DNA of 64,000 nucleotides, from assembly GCF_034497705.1 (NCBI RefSeq), contig NZ_JAXRUV010000001.1:1-64000 (forward strand). The letters run 5' to 3'. Position 1 is the stretch's first letter; each line of letters starts with the position of its first letter. This DNA is from Marinococcus luteus_A (GTDB lineage Bacteria > Bacillota > Bacilli > Bacillales > Marinococcaceae). Below are positions 23,585 to 32,371 of the stretch, piece by piece. The translations under genes were made by a program, and so were the position numbers. The notes beneath the pieces are model-generated. The model ran no database searches. It had not been told where the DNA came from and was given only the letters and a program-made list of their open reading frames with translations.

Positions 23585-24757
23585 ATGCGCACAGGAGACC
23601 AAACTCTAGTAAAGCAAATAAATAAATCAATCGTGCTGACGACCGTTCAGCAGAAAAGCCCAATCTCGAGAGCCCAGATTTCAAAAGATACCGGGCTGAA
23701 TAAAGCTACAGTTTCAAGTCTGGTAGCCGACCTTCTGGAGGGCAAACTCGTGGAGGAGATGGGGGCAGGGCTTTCCAATGGAGGAAGAAAGCCGACGATG
23801 CTTTTTTTTAATAATAAAGCCGGCTATGCTATTGGGATCGATCTTGGAGTAAATTATGTTCTTGGTATACTGACAGATCTGCAGGGATCGATCGTTGCTA
23901 AAATTAATGAACCGCTGATTTCTATCGATGAAGGAGCTGTGTTTAATAAGGTCGAGGAAGTCATTGAGGATCTTACGGAACAGGCGCCTAAAAGTGCCTA
24001 TGGCATAGTAGGAATCGGCGTAGGTGTTCCGGGGCTGATCGATAACGAAGGTACCATTTTGTTCGCCCCGAACCTGGAATGGAAAAATGTGCATTTAAAA
24101 CAGCATCTGGAAAGAAAATACGAACTGCCGGTATTCATTGAAAATGAAGCAAAGGCTGGTTCGCACGGTGAAAAACGTTATGGAGCTGGCCAGGGCGTTT
24201 CGAACTTTATCTATGTAAGTATCGGTATTGGTGTCGGCGCAGGTATTTTTATTAATGACCAATTATATAAGGGCGGCAGCGGTATTTCCGGAGAAGTCGG
24301 TCACTTCACCATTGAACCAAATGGAAGGAAATGCCGGTGCGGCAATAAAGGCTGCTGGGAGCTGTACAGCTCGGAAGGTGCCCTGGTGGAAAAAACAGCT
24401 CATCTCTTTTCGGACCGGGAAGAAGTAACGACCGAATGCCTGATCGCAAAGGCAAAGGAAAGAAACCTGGAAGTGCTGAACGCTTTTGATCAGGTGGGAG
24501 AATATATCGGTATTGGACTTACGAATATTATCAATATATTCAACCCAGAAAAAATCATTATAGGCAACCGTTTTGCAGAATTGGAGCAGTGGCTTCGCAA
24601 TCCTATTGAAAGAGTGTTTCAGCAGCGACTTCACGAGGAATTTCGAGACTCTTTCACGTTATCCTTTTCCGAAAATAGCATTTATTCCTGCGCGCTGGGC
24701 TCTGCAGCTTTTTCAATTGAAACATTTTTTTCGACCAGCAGAGTAACGGTTGTATAA
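23585..24757 (+). CDS. xylR: Xylose operon repressor XylR (ROK family)
   Basis: 390 residues. N-terminal winged helix (about 10-70, ISKDTGLNKATVSSLVADLL), then a ROK sugar-binding domain with IGIDLGVNYV, the EIFIENEAKAG-like hinge (VFIENEAKAG), GEVGHFTI and the zinc-binding CRCGNKGCWE. It binds xyl operators and releases them with xylose. It is co-directional with the genes it controls and divergent from xynB. ATG follows TAGGAGA. Confidence 0.95.
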   Translation: MRTGDQTLVKQINKSIVLTTVQQKSPISRAQISKDTGLNKATVSSLVADLLEGKLVEEMGAGLSNGGRKPTMLFFNNKAGYAIGIDLGVNYVLGILTDLQGSIVAKINEPLISIDEGAVFNKVEEVIEDLTEQAPKSAYGIVGIGVGVPGLIDNEGTILFAPNLEWKNVHLKQHLERKYELPVFIENEAKAGSHGEKRYGAGQGVSNFIYVSIGIGVGAGIFINDQLYKGGSGISGEVGHFTIEPNGRKCRCGNKGCWELYSSEGALVEKTAHLFSDREEVTTECLIAKAKERNLEVLNAFDQVGEYIGIGLTNIINIFNPEKIIIGNRFAELEQWLRNPIERVFQQRLHEEFRDSFTLSFSENSIYSCALGSAAFSIETFFSTSRVTVV

Positions 24758-24781
24758 GTATGGAAAGGAGTTTGTCCGAAA

Positions 24782-25375
24782 ATGAATAGTAAAATTTATC
24801 AAGCGCTTACATGGGTGATGAATTTTGCCTACGTGCAGGTGCTCTGGGTTTTTTTTACGCTGATGGGCGCTGTAGTGGCAGGTGTATTTCCGGCTACAAA
24901 TGCTTTGTTTGCAGTAGTGCGTAAATGGGTGAGCGGAGAGAAGGATCTGCCAATTTTTTCTTATTTCTGGAAGGTATATAAACAGGAATTTATTCAGTCT
25001 AATAAACTGGGGGCCGTAGTTCTGGTTTTATTCGTGCTGGTTGTACTCGATATTCAGTTTATCGCAGCAAGTGACACGCTGAACTGGCTGCACATACCGT
25101 TATTTGTTTATATCCTGTTTGTGTTTATATTTCTGTTATTTCTGTTTCCGTCCTTTGCTCATTTTGATGATAAATTAAAAAATGTTTTTAAAAATGCATT
25201 TTTTATTATGCTGACTCATCCCGGTCACTTATTCTTTTTAATGTTAAGTTTATTTCTTCTAGGAATTATTTTTTACCTGGTTCCGGCGCTCGGTTTTATA
25301 TTTGGTATAAGCGCCACAGCGTTTGTTGCTACCGTGGTCAATAAAAATATTTTAAGGAAAATTATAAAAACTTAG
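24782..25375 (+). CDS. YesL-family (DUF624) membrane protein
   Basis: 197 residues, about five hydrophobic segments, with the DUF624 opening VMNFAYVQVLWVFFTLMG and FPATNALFAVVRKW. YesL-type proteins are encoded with oligosaccharide ABC importers in Bacillus; the role is unknown, possibly transporter assembly or sensing. 24 nt downstream of xylR. The stop codon overlaps the next XylR operator. Confidence 0.85.
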   Translation: MNSKIYQALTWVMNFAYVQVLWVFFTLMGAVVAGVFPATNALFAVVRKWVSGEKDLPIFSYFWKVYKQEFIQSNKLGAVVLVLFVLVVLDIQFIAASDTLNWLHIPLFVYILFVFIFLLFLFPSFAHFDDKLKNVFKNAFFIMLTHPGHLFFLMLSLFLLGIIFYLVPALGFIFGISATAFVATVVNKNILRKIIKT

Positions 25376-25393
25376 TTTGTTTACTGGACAAAT
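25375..25393 (+). promoter_or_regulatory. XylR operator upstream of the ABC importer
   Basis: GTTTGTT-TACTG-GACAAAT preceded by TTA: the left half is perfect, the right has two mismatches. It lies 48 nt upstream of the binding-protein gene. Confidence 0.7.
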
Positions 25394-25440
25394 GATGTAG
25401 GGGGTGTTACTTTAGTATTAAGAAAAGGGGGAGACAACAA

Positions 25441-26760
25441 ATGAAAAAGATGAAAGCGGTTTCGTTTTTGGCGGCAGGTTGTGCAACGGCAATGGTGATG
25501 ACAGGTTGTAACTCGGAATCTTCGGGGTCTGGCGATGGGGGCGGGGACGGGGATCAAAAAACGATTGAATTTATGCACTTATGGCCAGAAGGAAGTTCAA
25601 AGGATCATTATGATATTGTAAACGAAATCATAGCCGATTATGAAGAGCAGAATCCGGATACTAAAGTGGAGCTTGAAGTATTGAGTAATGAACAATATAA
25701 GGAAAAGCTGCAGGTAACTTCTACATCAGGTGAACTTCCGGATGTGGGCATGACCTGGCCGGGGGGATTTCTTGAGCCTTACGTTGACGGTGAAATGTTT
25801 GCACCACTCGATGATGTGCTTGATGAAGACGACCTGCGGGATTCATATGTGGAAGGCACCACGGAAGCATATGAGATGGGCGGAAGTACTTATGGACTGC
25901 CACTCGAACTGAACGTAGCCCAGGTTTTCTATAATAGTGCGATATTTGATGAATACAATTTAGAGGAACCAGAAACATATGAAGAACTTCAAGAAATTAT
26001 TAGTACGCTTCAGGAAAACGACGTGGCTCCGATTGCATTAGGAAACCAGGACAGATGGACCGGTTCACTCTGGTACATGTATATGGCAGACCGGCTTGGT
26101 GAAGACAACCTATTAAATCAGGCAATCAATGGAGAAGCATCCTTTACGGAAGAGCCACTGGTGAATGCGGCGGAAAAAACACAGAACTTGGCTGAAAGCG
26201 GAGCTTTCACCGAAGGATTTAACGGTCTTTCCGACCAGGAAGCAAAAAGCATGTTTACGAGTGAACAGGCAGCAATGTATTTAATTGCTACATGGGATCT
26301 TCCGAACTATACAACCGATGAAACCGTGTCTCAGGACTTCCGTGATGCAGTTGACTACTTCGATTTCCCAACAGTGGAAGGTAAAGGCAGCCAGGAAAGT
26401 CTGGTAGGCGGTCCTGGCGTAGGGCTGTTTGTTTCTGAAGAGTCTGACGTAAAAGAAGAGTCTAAAGACTTTGTTAAGTACTTCTCTGAAGAGTGGGGCG
26501 AAAAATCCGTCAGTGATGCGGGCGTTATTCCAGCTACGAAAGTAAACACGGATAACGTGGATCTTCCGGATATGTACCTCGAAGTACTGGAGGACTTAAA
26601 CAACGCAGAAAACCTGACATTGTTTGCAGACGTACAGATGAGCCCGGATGTTGCCGAGACTCACCTCTCAGCCATTCAATCTTTATTCGGTGGAGAAATT
26701 ACGCCGGAGGAATTCGCTGAAATGCATGAAGAAGCAATAGAAGAAGAAGAAAACGAGTAA
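25441..26760 (+). CDS. Sugar ABC transporter substrate-binding lipoprotein
   Basis: 439 residues. Signal peptide with lipobox MTGC (Cys23), a Gly/Ser/Asp-rich linker, then a family 1 extracellular solute-binding domain (FMHLWPEGSS, ADYEEQNPDTKVELEV, GLPLELNVAQVFYN). Strongly acidic, in keeping with a high-salt exterior. Its place inside the xyl cluster suggests xylose or xylo-oligosaccharides. A cre-like site overlaps codons 4-9. No ATPase gene is near; a shared MsmX-type ATPase is likely (inference). Confidence 0.92.
   Translation: MKKMKAVSFLAAGCATAMVMTGCNSESSGSGDGGGDGDQKTIEFMHLWPEGSSKDHYDIVNEIIADYEEQNPDTKVELEVLSNEQYKEKLQVTSTSGELPDVGMTWPGGFLEPYVDGEMFAPLDDVLDEDDLRDSYVEGTTEAYEMGGSTYGLPLELNVAQVFYNSAIFDEYNLEEPETYEELQEIISTLQENDVAPIALGNQDRWTGSLWYMYMADRLGEDNLLNQAINGEASFTEEPLVNAAEKTQNLAESGAFTEGFNGLSDQEAKSMFTSEQAAMYLIATWDLPNYTTDETVSQDFRDAVDYFDFPTVEGKGSQESLVGGPGVGLFVSEESDVKEESKDFVKYFSEEWGEKSVSDAGVIPATKVNTDNVDLPDMYLEVLEDLNNAENLTLFADVQMSPDVAETHLSAIQSLFGGEITPEEFAEMHEEAIEEEENE
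25450..25465 (+). promoter_or_regulatory. Intragenic cre site at the start of the binding-protein gene
   Basis: ATGAAAGCGGTTTCGT, one mismatch to the cre consensus, within the first codons of the gene. Confidence 0.6.
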
Positions 26761-26770
26761 ATAAAAATGA

Positions 26771-26803
26771 ATAAAGGGCATTCCTTCAGGGTGTGCCCTT
26801 TAT
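26771..26803 (+). other. Intercistronic hairpin between binding protein and permeases
   Basis: 10-bp stem ATAAAGGGCA/TGCCCTTTAT with no clear U-run. Such hairpins often stabilise the upstream message or partly terminate, so the binding protein is made in excess over the permeases. Confidence 0.6.
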
Positions 26804-26855
26804 ATCATTCATGAATGCATTATGGACGTAAATGCAGAGCTTGGGGGCAAGTGAA

Positions 26856-27734
26856 ATGAATAAAGTTATGTCGAATAAACTCATGATTACGCTTTACATA
26901 TTCCCAGCTTTATTTCTCATTGCCGTGCTTATTATAGTTCCGCTCATACTGACCGGCTATTACGGACTTATGGACTGGAACGGTATCGGCTCAATGACTT
27001 TTATTGGTATGGAAAACTACATCAATGCCATTCAGGATGTGGAGTTCTGGGACAGCGCATGGCATTCCCTGCTGCTGGCTTTATTTTCAACCTTAAGCTT
27101 AGTGGTTTACCTGGCGGTATCCATGATTTTGGCTTCCAAAATCAAAGGAGCGGATTTATTAAGAAAAATTTATTTGATTCCGATGCTTTTGTCTTCTGTC
27201 GCGATCGCACAGCTGTGGATTAAAGTGTACAATCCCGCGAACGGTATTCTGAATACGATACTCCGTGGTATTGGCATTGAAAATCCTCCATCGTGGCTGG
27301 CGAATCCGGATGTCGTGCTGTACGCCATATTCATACCGATTCTCTGGCAGTACGCAGGCTTTTATATCCTTATATACTATGCTGCGCTGAAAAACATCCC
27401 GGAATCCTTGATTGAATCGGCAAGAATTGACGGGGCTACCCCATTGCAGATTGCCTACAAAATAAAACTTCCTTTAATCATGGGCGTAGTAAAAGTAACC
27501 ATCGTTCTGGCCATCGTCGGGTCGCTGAAATATTTCGACCTGATCTACGTGATGACCGGAGGCGGGCCTAGTGGTTCGAGTGAAGTAATGGCATCGTACA
27601 TGTATGATCTTGCTTTTAGTACGAATAACTTCGGTTACGGCAGTGCCATCGGCTTTTTACTGCTGATTATCACACTCGTCGTTACGGTCGTCATCAGAAA
27701 ATTAACTGCATCTAAGGAAGATATTCAGTACTAG
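26856..27734 (+). CDS. Sugar ABC transporter permease (MalF/LacF type)
   Basis: 292 residues, six membrane segments, with the cytoplasmic EAA-like loop ESARIDGATPLQIAYKIKLP that contacts the ATPase. ATG at 26856 follows GGGGGC. It forms the heterodimeric channel with the next gene. Substrate assigned from the xyl context. Confidence 0.92.
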   Translation: MNKVMSNKLMITLYIFPALFLIAVLIIVPLILTGYYGLMDWNGIGSMTFIGMENYINAIQDVEFWDSAWHSLLLALFSTLSLVVYLAVSMILASKIKGADLLRKIYLIPMLLSSVAIAQLWIKVYNPANGILNTILRGIGIENPPSWLANPDVVLYAIFIPILWQYAGFYILIYYAALKNIPESLIESARIDGATPLQIAYKIKLPLIMGVVKVTIVLAIVGSLKYFDLIYVMTGGGPSGSSEVMASYMYDLAFSTNNFGYGSAIGFLLLIITLVVTVVIRKLTASKEDIQY

Positions 27735-27753
27735 TTGAAATGAGGTGAACGTT

Positions 27754-28575
27754 ATGGGTCGAATTGGATATATTTTGTTGTACGTATGTTTGGCATTGGT
27801 AGCGGCATTCCAGATCTTTCCGCTGCTATGGCTGGTATTGTTTTCTCTTAAGGATAACGCTCAGATTTTTTCGGGCTCCCCGTTTGCACTGCCGAGTGAT
27901 CCGCAGTGGGGGAATTACCTGAACGTCTGGCAGGGTGGTATAGGGCTGTATTTTTTCAACAGCGTCTGGATTACCGGTCTGGCTATTGTATTAACAGTAC
28001 TTTTTGCCAGCATGGCGACATTTGCGATTACACGCATGAACTGGAAGCTGAATAAATTTGTGCTGGGGCTGTTCATGGTGGGACTAATGATTCCTATTCA
28101 CTCTGCGCTGATTCCTTTGTTCAGTATGTTTCTCAGCGTGAACTTAATCGATAATCCATTATCAATTGTTCTCACATACACAACGTACAATCTACCGATT
28201 ACGATTATGATTCTGCTCGGCTTCTACTATACGTTGCCGAGAGAAATTGAAGAAGCGGCAGTCATGGACGGCTCTTCGATTAACCGGTTGTTTTTCACGA
28301 TCATCCTGCCGATGACAACACCGGTAATGGCTACAACAGTTATCATCAATATGATCTATAACTGGAACGAATTTGTATTTGTGAATACATTTATCAGCTC
28401 AGATGAATACAAGACACTGACCGTCGGAATTCAAAATTTCATCGGGCAGTACATGACAGACTGGGGTTCCATCGGAGCTACACTTGTTATCAGTATCATT
28501 CCAGTTCTTGTGGCTTTTCTGTTTTTCAGCAACAAAGTGGTGGAAGGCATATCGTCAAGCGCTGTTAAAGGCTGA
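27754..28575 (+). CDS. Sugar ABC transporter permease (MalG/LacG type)
   Basis: 273 residues, six membrane segments, EAA-like loop EEAAVMDGSSINRLFFTIIL. Start ATG at 27754 with GAGGTG upstream; an in-frame GTG overlapping the ribosome binding site is rejected. Second permease of the xyl-linked importer, 44 nt before xylA. Confidence 0.92.
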   Translation: MGRIGYILLYVCLALVAAFQIFPLLWLVLFSLKDNAQIFSGSPFALPSDPQWGNYLNVWQGGIGLYFFNSVWITGLAIVLTVLFASMATFAITRMNWKLNKFVLGLFMVGLMIPIHSALIPLFSMFLSVNLIDNPLSIVLTYTTYNLPITIMILLGFYYTLPREIEEAAVMDGSSINRLFFTIILPMTTPVMATTVIINMIYNWNEFVFVNTFISSDEYKTLTVGIQNFIGQYMTDWGSIGATLVISIIPVLVAFLFFSNKVVEGISSSAVKG

Positions 28576-28619
28576 TACACCAAAGTAAAGATTTTAACTA
28601 ACAATTAGGAGGATGCATA

Positions 28620-29954
28620 ATGACTGTATTTAACAACGTACCAACTATCAACTTCGAGGGTGCCGCTTCGGCCAATGACTTTTCTTTTAAGCACTATGAC
28701 AAGGACGCAACCGTCATGGGAAAATCGATGGACGAATGGCTTCGCTTTTCAGTAGCCTACTGGCATACACATACTTTCGGCGGGGAGGATCCTTTTGGCG
28801 GGCCGACAATGGAGCGTTCCTATCAGAAATACAGCGGCATGGATCTCGCAAAAGCACGGGTGGAAGCAAACTTTGAACTGCTGAATAAGCTGGGGATCAC
28901 CCGTTTTGCATTCCATGATATCGATATTGCGCCGGAAGGTAATTCTTTAAAAGAAACATATCAAAATATTGATACCATCACAGCGATGCTGAAGGATAAT
29001 ATGAAAGAACATGGTATCGGCCTTTTATGGAATACGGCGAATATGTTTGTGGACCGCCGGTTTATGCACGGGGCAGCGACGACAAATAATGCGGATGTTT
29101 ATGCCTACGCCGCAGCTAAAGTAAAGAAGCAGCTTGAGGTAGCGAAAGAGCTTGGCGCGCAAAACTACGTGTTCTGGGGCGGCCGCGAAGGGTACGAGAC
29201 CCTGCTTAATACCGATATGAAGCGGGAAATGGATAACCTGGCACGTTTTTATCATATGGCCGTGGATTATGCGAAGGAAATAGGCTTTGAAGGGCAGATG
29301 CTGATCGAGCCAAAGCCACGTGAGCCGATGAAGCATCAGTACGACTTTGATGTCGCTACCGCCTATGCCTTCCTGCAAAAGTATGATCTCGACAGCCATT
29401 TTAAAATGAACATCGAATCCAACCACGCTACGCTCGCCGGCCATACGTTTGAACATGAACTCCGCTATGCGAGAGAAATGGGCATTCTCGGCTCGGTGGA
29501 CGCAAACCAGGGCGACCTTTTGCTCGGCTGGGACACCGACGAGTTCCCAACTGACATTTACGATGCGACCCTTGCGATGTACGAAATTCTGAAAAACGAT
29601 GGCCTCGGCAGCGGCGGCTTAAACTTTGATGCCAAGGTGCGGCGTCCATCTCATAAGCCGGAAGACCTGTTTCATGCACACATTGCAGGAATGGACACCT
29701 TTGCGTATGGATTAAAGGCAGCCTCCCAGCTAATCGAAGACCGTGTATTTGAAAACATTGTGGAGGAGCGCTACAGCAGCTTTGATAAAGGCGTGGGAAG
29801 CGACATTCTTGCCGGGAAAACAAACTTTAAAGAGCTCGAAGCCTATGCACTTGAACTCCAGGAGCCGATCGAACACCAGTCGGGTAAACAGGAGCTTATT
29901 AAGGCAAAGCTGAATCAGTATATTTTAAACGCCAACAATAAAGTAAAAGTTTAA
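28620..29954 (+). CDS. xylA: Xylose isomerase
   Basis: 444 residues, a TIM-barrel class II xylose isomerase. The catalytic His in RFAFHDIDIAPEG, the metal ligands in MLIEPKPREPMKHQYDFD, NIESNHATLAGH and GSVDANQGD, and the family signature VFWGGREGYE are present. It converts D-xylose to D-xylulose in the cytosol with Mg or Mn. Excellent TTAGGAGG ribosome binding site. 16 nt before xylB, so one operon. Confidence 0.97.
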   Translation: MTVFNNVPTINFEGAASANDFSFKHYDKDATVMGKSMDEWLRFSVAYWHTHTFGGEDPFGGPTMERSYQKYSGMDLAKARVEANFELLNKLGITRFAFHDIDIAPEGNSLKETYQNIDTITAMLKDNMKEHGIGLLWNTANMFVDRRFMHGAATTNNADVYAYAAAKVKKQLEVAKELGAQNYVFWGGREGYETLLNTDMKREMDNLARFYHMAVDYAKEIGFEGQMLIEPKPREPMKHQYDFDVATAYAFLQKYDLDSHFKMNIESNHATLAGHTFEHELRYAREMGILGSVDANQGDLLLGWDTDEFPTDIYDATLAMYEILKNDGLGSGGLNFDAKVRRPSHKPEDLFHAHIAGMDTFAYGLKAASQLIEDRVFENIVEERYSSFDKGVGSDILAGKTNFKELEAYALELQEPIEHQSGKQELIKAKLNQYILNANNKVKV

Positions 29955-29970
29955 GTAAAGAGGTGCTGGC

Positions 29971-31449
29971 ATGACTTACGTAATAGGGGTCGATTTAGGA
30001 ACGAGTGCAGTGAAATCCCTGCTTGTGAACCGGAATGGGGACGTGACAGCATCTGTATCAAAGTCGCTGTCTGTCCAGCAGCCTGCAGCAGGGCATTCTG
30101 AGCAGAATCCTGATGAATGGGTAGACCAGACGAAAGCATCGATTCAGGCACTGCTCGAGGAGACAGGAATAAAGGTAGAGGAAGTGGAAAGCCTCAGCTT
30201 CTCCGGGCAGATGCATGGCCTCGTGCTCCTGGACGACAGCGGCCAGCCGCTGCGTCCGGCTATACTCTGGAACGATACAAGAACCTCGGAGCAGTGCGAA
30301 ACGATCCGCCGCACGATCGGGGAGAAAGAGCTGATTGAGGCAACGCAGAACACAGTTCTCGAAGGCTTTACTCTTCCGAAAATGCTCTGGGTGCAGGAAA
30401 ATGAGCCGGAGGTTTGGAGCAGGGCAGCATCTTTTTTGCTGCCAAAAGACTACGTACGGTACAAGCTGACAGGCAGTATGCAGATGGAGCTATCCGATGC
30501 TGCCGGGACGCTTCTGCTGGACGTAAAAGGGAAAACATGGAGCCGTACGATGCGGGAAAGCTTCAATCTTTCCGCCTCGTTCTGCCCTCCGTTGATTGAG
30601 TCCCATGAAAGCGCGGGAACCCTGACGAAGGAGGCGGCAGCACAAACGGGGCTGCACGAAGGAGTGAACGTTATAGCCGGCGGGGCCGATAACGCCTGTG
30701 GTGCCTTAGGAAGCGGAATTACAGAACCGGGGGAAGGCCTTTTAAGTATAGGAACTTCCGGAGTGCTTCTGGTGCCGGATCACGGCGAAGCAGTGCCGGA
30801 TGGACGCCTGCATTATTTTAATCACGCGTCAAAGGACCAGTATTATTATATGGGAGTCACTCTGTCCGCCGGGAACAGCCTGCAGTGGGTAAAGGACAAC
30901 CTGTTTTTTGACGAAACGATTGAACAGCTCGTTGAACGGGCCTCCCAGGTGCCACCAGGGGCGGACCAATTGCTGTTCACCCCGTTTTTGACCGGTGAAA
31001 GAACGCCATATATGGACGCAGGAATCAGGGGCAGCTTTATAGGCCTCGATATCCGTCATACGAGAGGCCATATCGTCCGGGCCGTGATGGAAGGGATAAC
31101 GTATTCTCTAAAGGAGTCTCACGAAATCATCCTTCAGCAGGGCTTTCAAATAGATTCCCTCGTATCGATTGGAGGGGGAGCAAAAAGCTCCTTCTGGCTT
31201 CAGATGCAGGCGGATGCTTTCGGATGCCCTGTGCGCAAGCTCGCTCATGAACAGGGTCCAGGGCTCGGGGCAGCAATGCTTGCAGCCTACGGCACAGGAT
31301 GGTTCGCTTCGCTTGAAGAATGCAAAAAAACGTTTGTTAAAGAAAGCGAAACGTTTTATCCTGATCCTGACCAGTCGCTAATATATGAACACTCATTTCA
31401 GGCATATAAGAAAATTTATGGACAGACATCGCCGTTAAAGAGGTCCTGA
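29971..31449 (+). CDS. xylB: Xylulokinase
   Basis: 492 residues, FGGY-family sugar kinase. Phosphate loop GVDLGTSAVKSLL at the N terminus, xylulose-binding SGQMHGLVLLD near 78, FGGY signatures in ILWNDTRTSEQ and in GGGAKSSFWLQMQADAFG. It phosphorylates D-xylulose to xylulose-5-phosphate. AGAGGTG ribosome binding site. Last gene of the xylA operon, followed by a strong terminator. Confidence 0.97.
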   Translation: MTYVIGVDLGTSAVKSLLVNRNGDVTASVSKSLSVQQPAAGHSEQNPDEWVDQTKASIQALLEETGIKVEEVESLSFSGQMHGLVLLDDSGQPLRPAILWNDTRTSEQCETIRRTIGEKELIEATQNTVLEGFTLPKMLWVQENEPEVWSRAASFLLPKDYVRYKLTGSMQMELSDAAGTLLLDVKGKTWSRTMRESFNLSASFCPPLIESHESAGTLTKEAAAQTGLHEGVNVIAGGADNACGALGSGITEPGEGLLSIGTSGVLLVPDHGEAVPDGRLHYFNHASKDQYYYMGVTLSAGNSLQWVKDNLFFDETIEQLVERASQVPPGADQLLFTPFLTGERTPYMDAGIRGSFIGLDIRHTRGHIVRAVMEGITYSLKESHEIILQQGFQIDSLVSIGGGAKSSFWLQMQADAFGCPVRKLAHEQGPGLGAAMLAAYGTGWFASLEECKKTFVKESETFYPDPDQSLIYEHSFQAYKKIYGQTSPLKRS

Positions 31450-31452
31450 TTT

Positions 31453-31485
31453 ACAGGCAAAAGCCGAAAAGGCTTTTGCCTGTTT
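31453..31485 (+). terminator. Terminator of the xyl operon
   Basis: 13-bp stem ACAGGCAAAAGCC/GGCTTTTGCCTGT followed by TTTT. Confidence 0.88.
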
Positions 31486-31505
31486 TAATAAAAAGCAATT
31501 GAAGA

Positions 31506-31534
31506 TTGCGATCCGAAACGTTTTGGATTACTAT
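31506..31534 (+). promoter_or_regulatory. Sigma-A promoter of the thuA-gfo pair
   Basis: TTGCGA, 17 nt, TACTAT, about 100 nt upstream of the ThuA start. Confidence 0.65.
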
Positions 31535-31537
31535 GAA

Positions 31538-31553
31538 ATGGAAGCGGTTTAAT
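31538..31553 (+). promoter_or_regulatory. cre-like site at the transcription start
   Basis: ATGGAAGCGGTTTAAT, two mismatches to the cre consensus, at the predicted +1. Confidence 0.45.
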
Positions 31554-31587
31554 AATCTCGAACCGGATGAAAAATATTTAAATATTT

Positions 31588-31603
31588 TTGGTAACGTATT
31601 CAG
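31588..31603 (+). promoter_or_regulatory. Second cre-like site in the leader
   Basis: TTGGTAACGTATTCAG shares TTGGTAACG with the xynB cre site; it has about three mismatches to the consensus. Confidence 0.35.
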
Positions 31604-31633
31604 TAAGCGTTTAACGACTAAAGGAGGTACCGC

Positions 31634-32371
31634 ATGAACATTACCGTATGGAACGAAAACAGGCACGAAAACAAAAACCCGGACGTCGCAAAGGTTTACC
31701 CAGATGGAATTCACGGCGCATTGGCTGACTTTCTGGGGGAAGAGGCAGACGTTGTACGCACAGCAACACTCGATGAGCCGGAGCATGGACTAACGGAGGA
31801 AGTGTTAAACAACACCGATGTGCTTTTATGGTGGGGCCATATTGCCCACGAAGAAGTAGAGGATGTCATTGTCAGACGCATTCAGGCTCGTGTGCTGGAC
31901 GGGATGGGACTGATTGTGCTTCACTCCGGCCATTTGTCAAAGATATTTCGTACGTTGATGGGCACAGGCTGTGACCTGAAGTGGCGGGAAGCAGACGAGC
32001 GTGAACGTCTCTGGGTCGTAGAGCCCGGCCATCCGATTACAGAAGGACTCGGAGAGTATATCGAAATGCCGAAAGAGGAAATGTACGGCGAACACTTTGA
32101 TATTCCTGCACCGGATGAACTCGTGTTTATCAGCTGGTTTGAAGGCGGAGAAGTATTTCGCAGTGGCGCAACATTCACCCGGGGAAGGGGAAAGATATTT
32201 TATTTCCGTCCGGGGCACGAAACGTATCCAACATACTATAATAAAGACATTCAAACGGTGATTAAAAACGCTGTCCGGTGGTCAACTCCGAAAAATACGC
32301 CAGTGCCTGTTTATGGTAATGCCAGTCCTTTGGAATCCATTTCGGGTAAAGATACGGAGGTATGTGACTAA
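31634..32371 (+). CDS. ThuA-domain protein (trehalose-utilisation-like)
   Basis: 245 residues, class I glutamine-amidotransferase-like fold of the ThuA family: MNITVWNENRHE at the start, DVLLWWGHIAHEEV, LIVLHSGHLSKIF, GRGKIFYFRPGHETYPTY. ThuA in rhizobia acts in oxidation of trehalose-type disaccharides to 3-keto derivatives. It is followed with TAATG overlap by an oxidoreductase, the usual ThuA partnership. Ribosome binding site AAAGGAGG. Confidence 0.88.
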   Translation: MNITVWNENRHENKNPDVAKVYPDGIHGALADFLGEEADVVRTATLDEPEHGLTEEVLNNTDVLLWWGHIAHEEVEDVIVRRIQARVLDGMGLIVLHSGHLSKIFRTLMGTGCDLKWREADERERLWVVEPGHPITEGLGEYIEMPKEEMYGEHFDIPAPDELVFISWFEGGEVFRSGATFTRGRGKIFYFRPGHETYPTYYNKDIQTVIKNAVRWSTPKNTPVPVYGNASPLESISGKDTEVCD

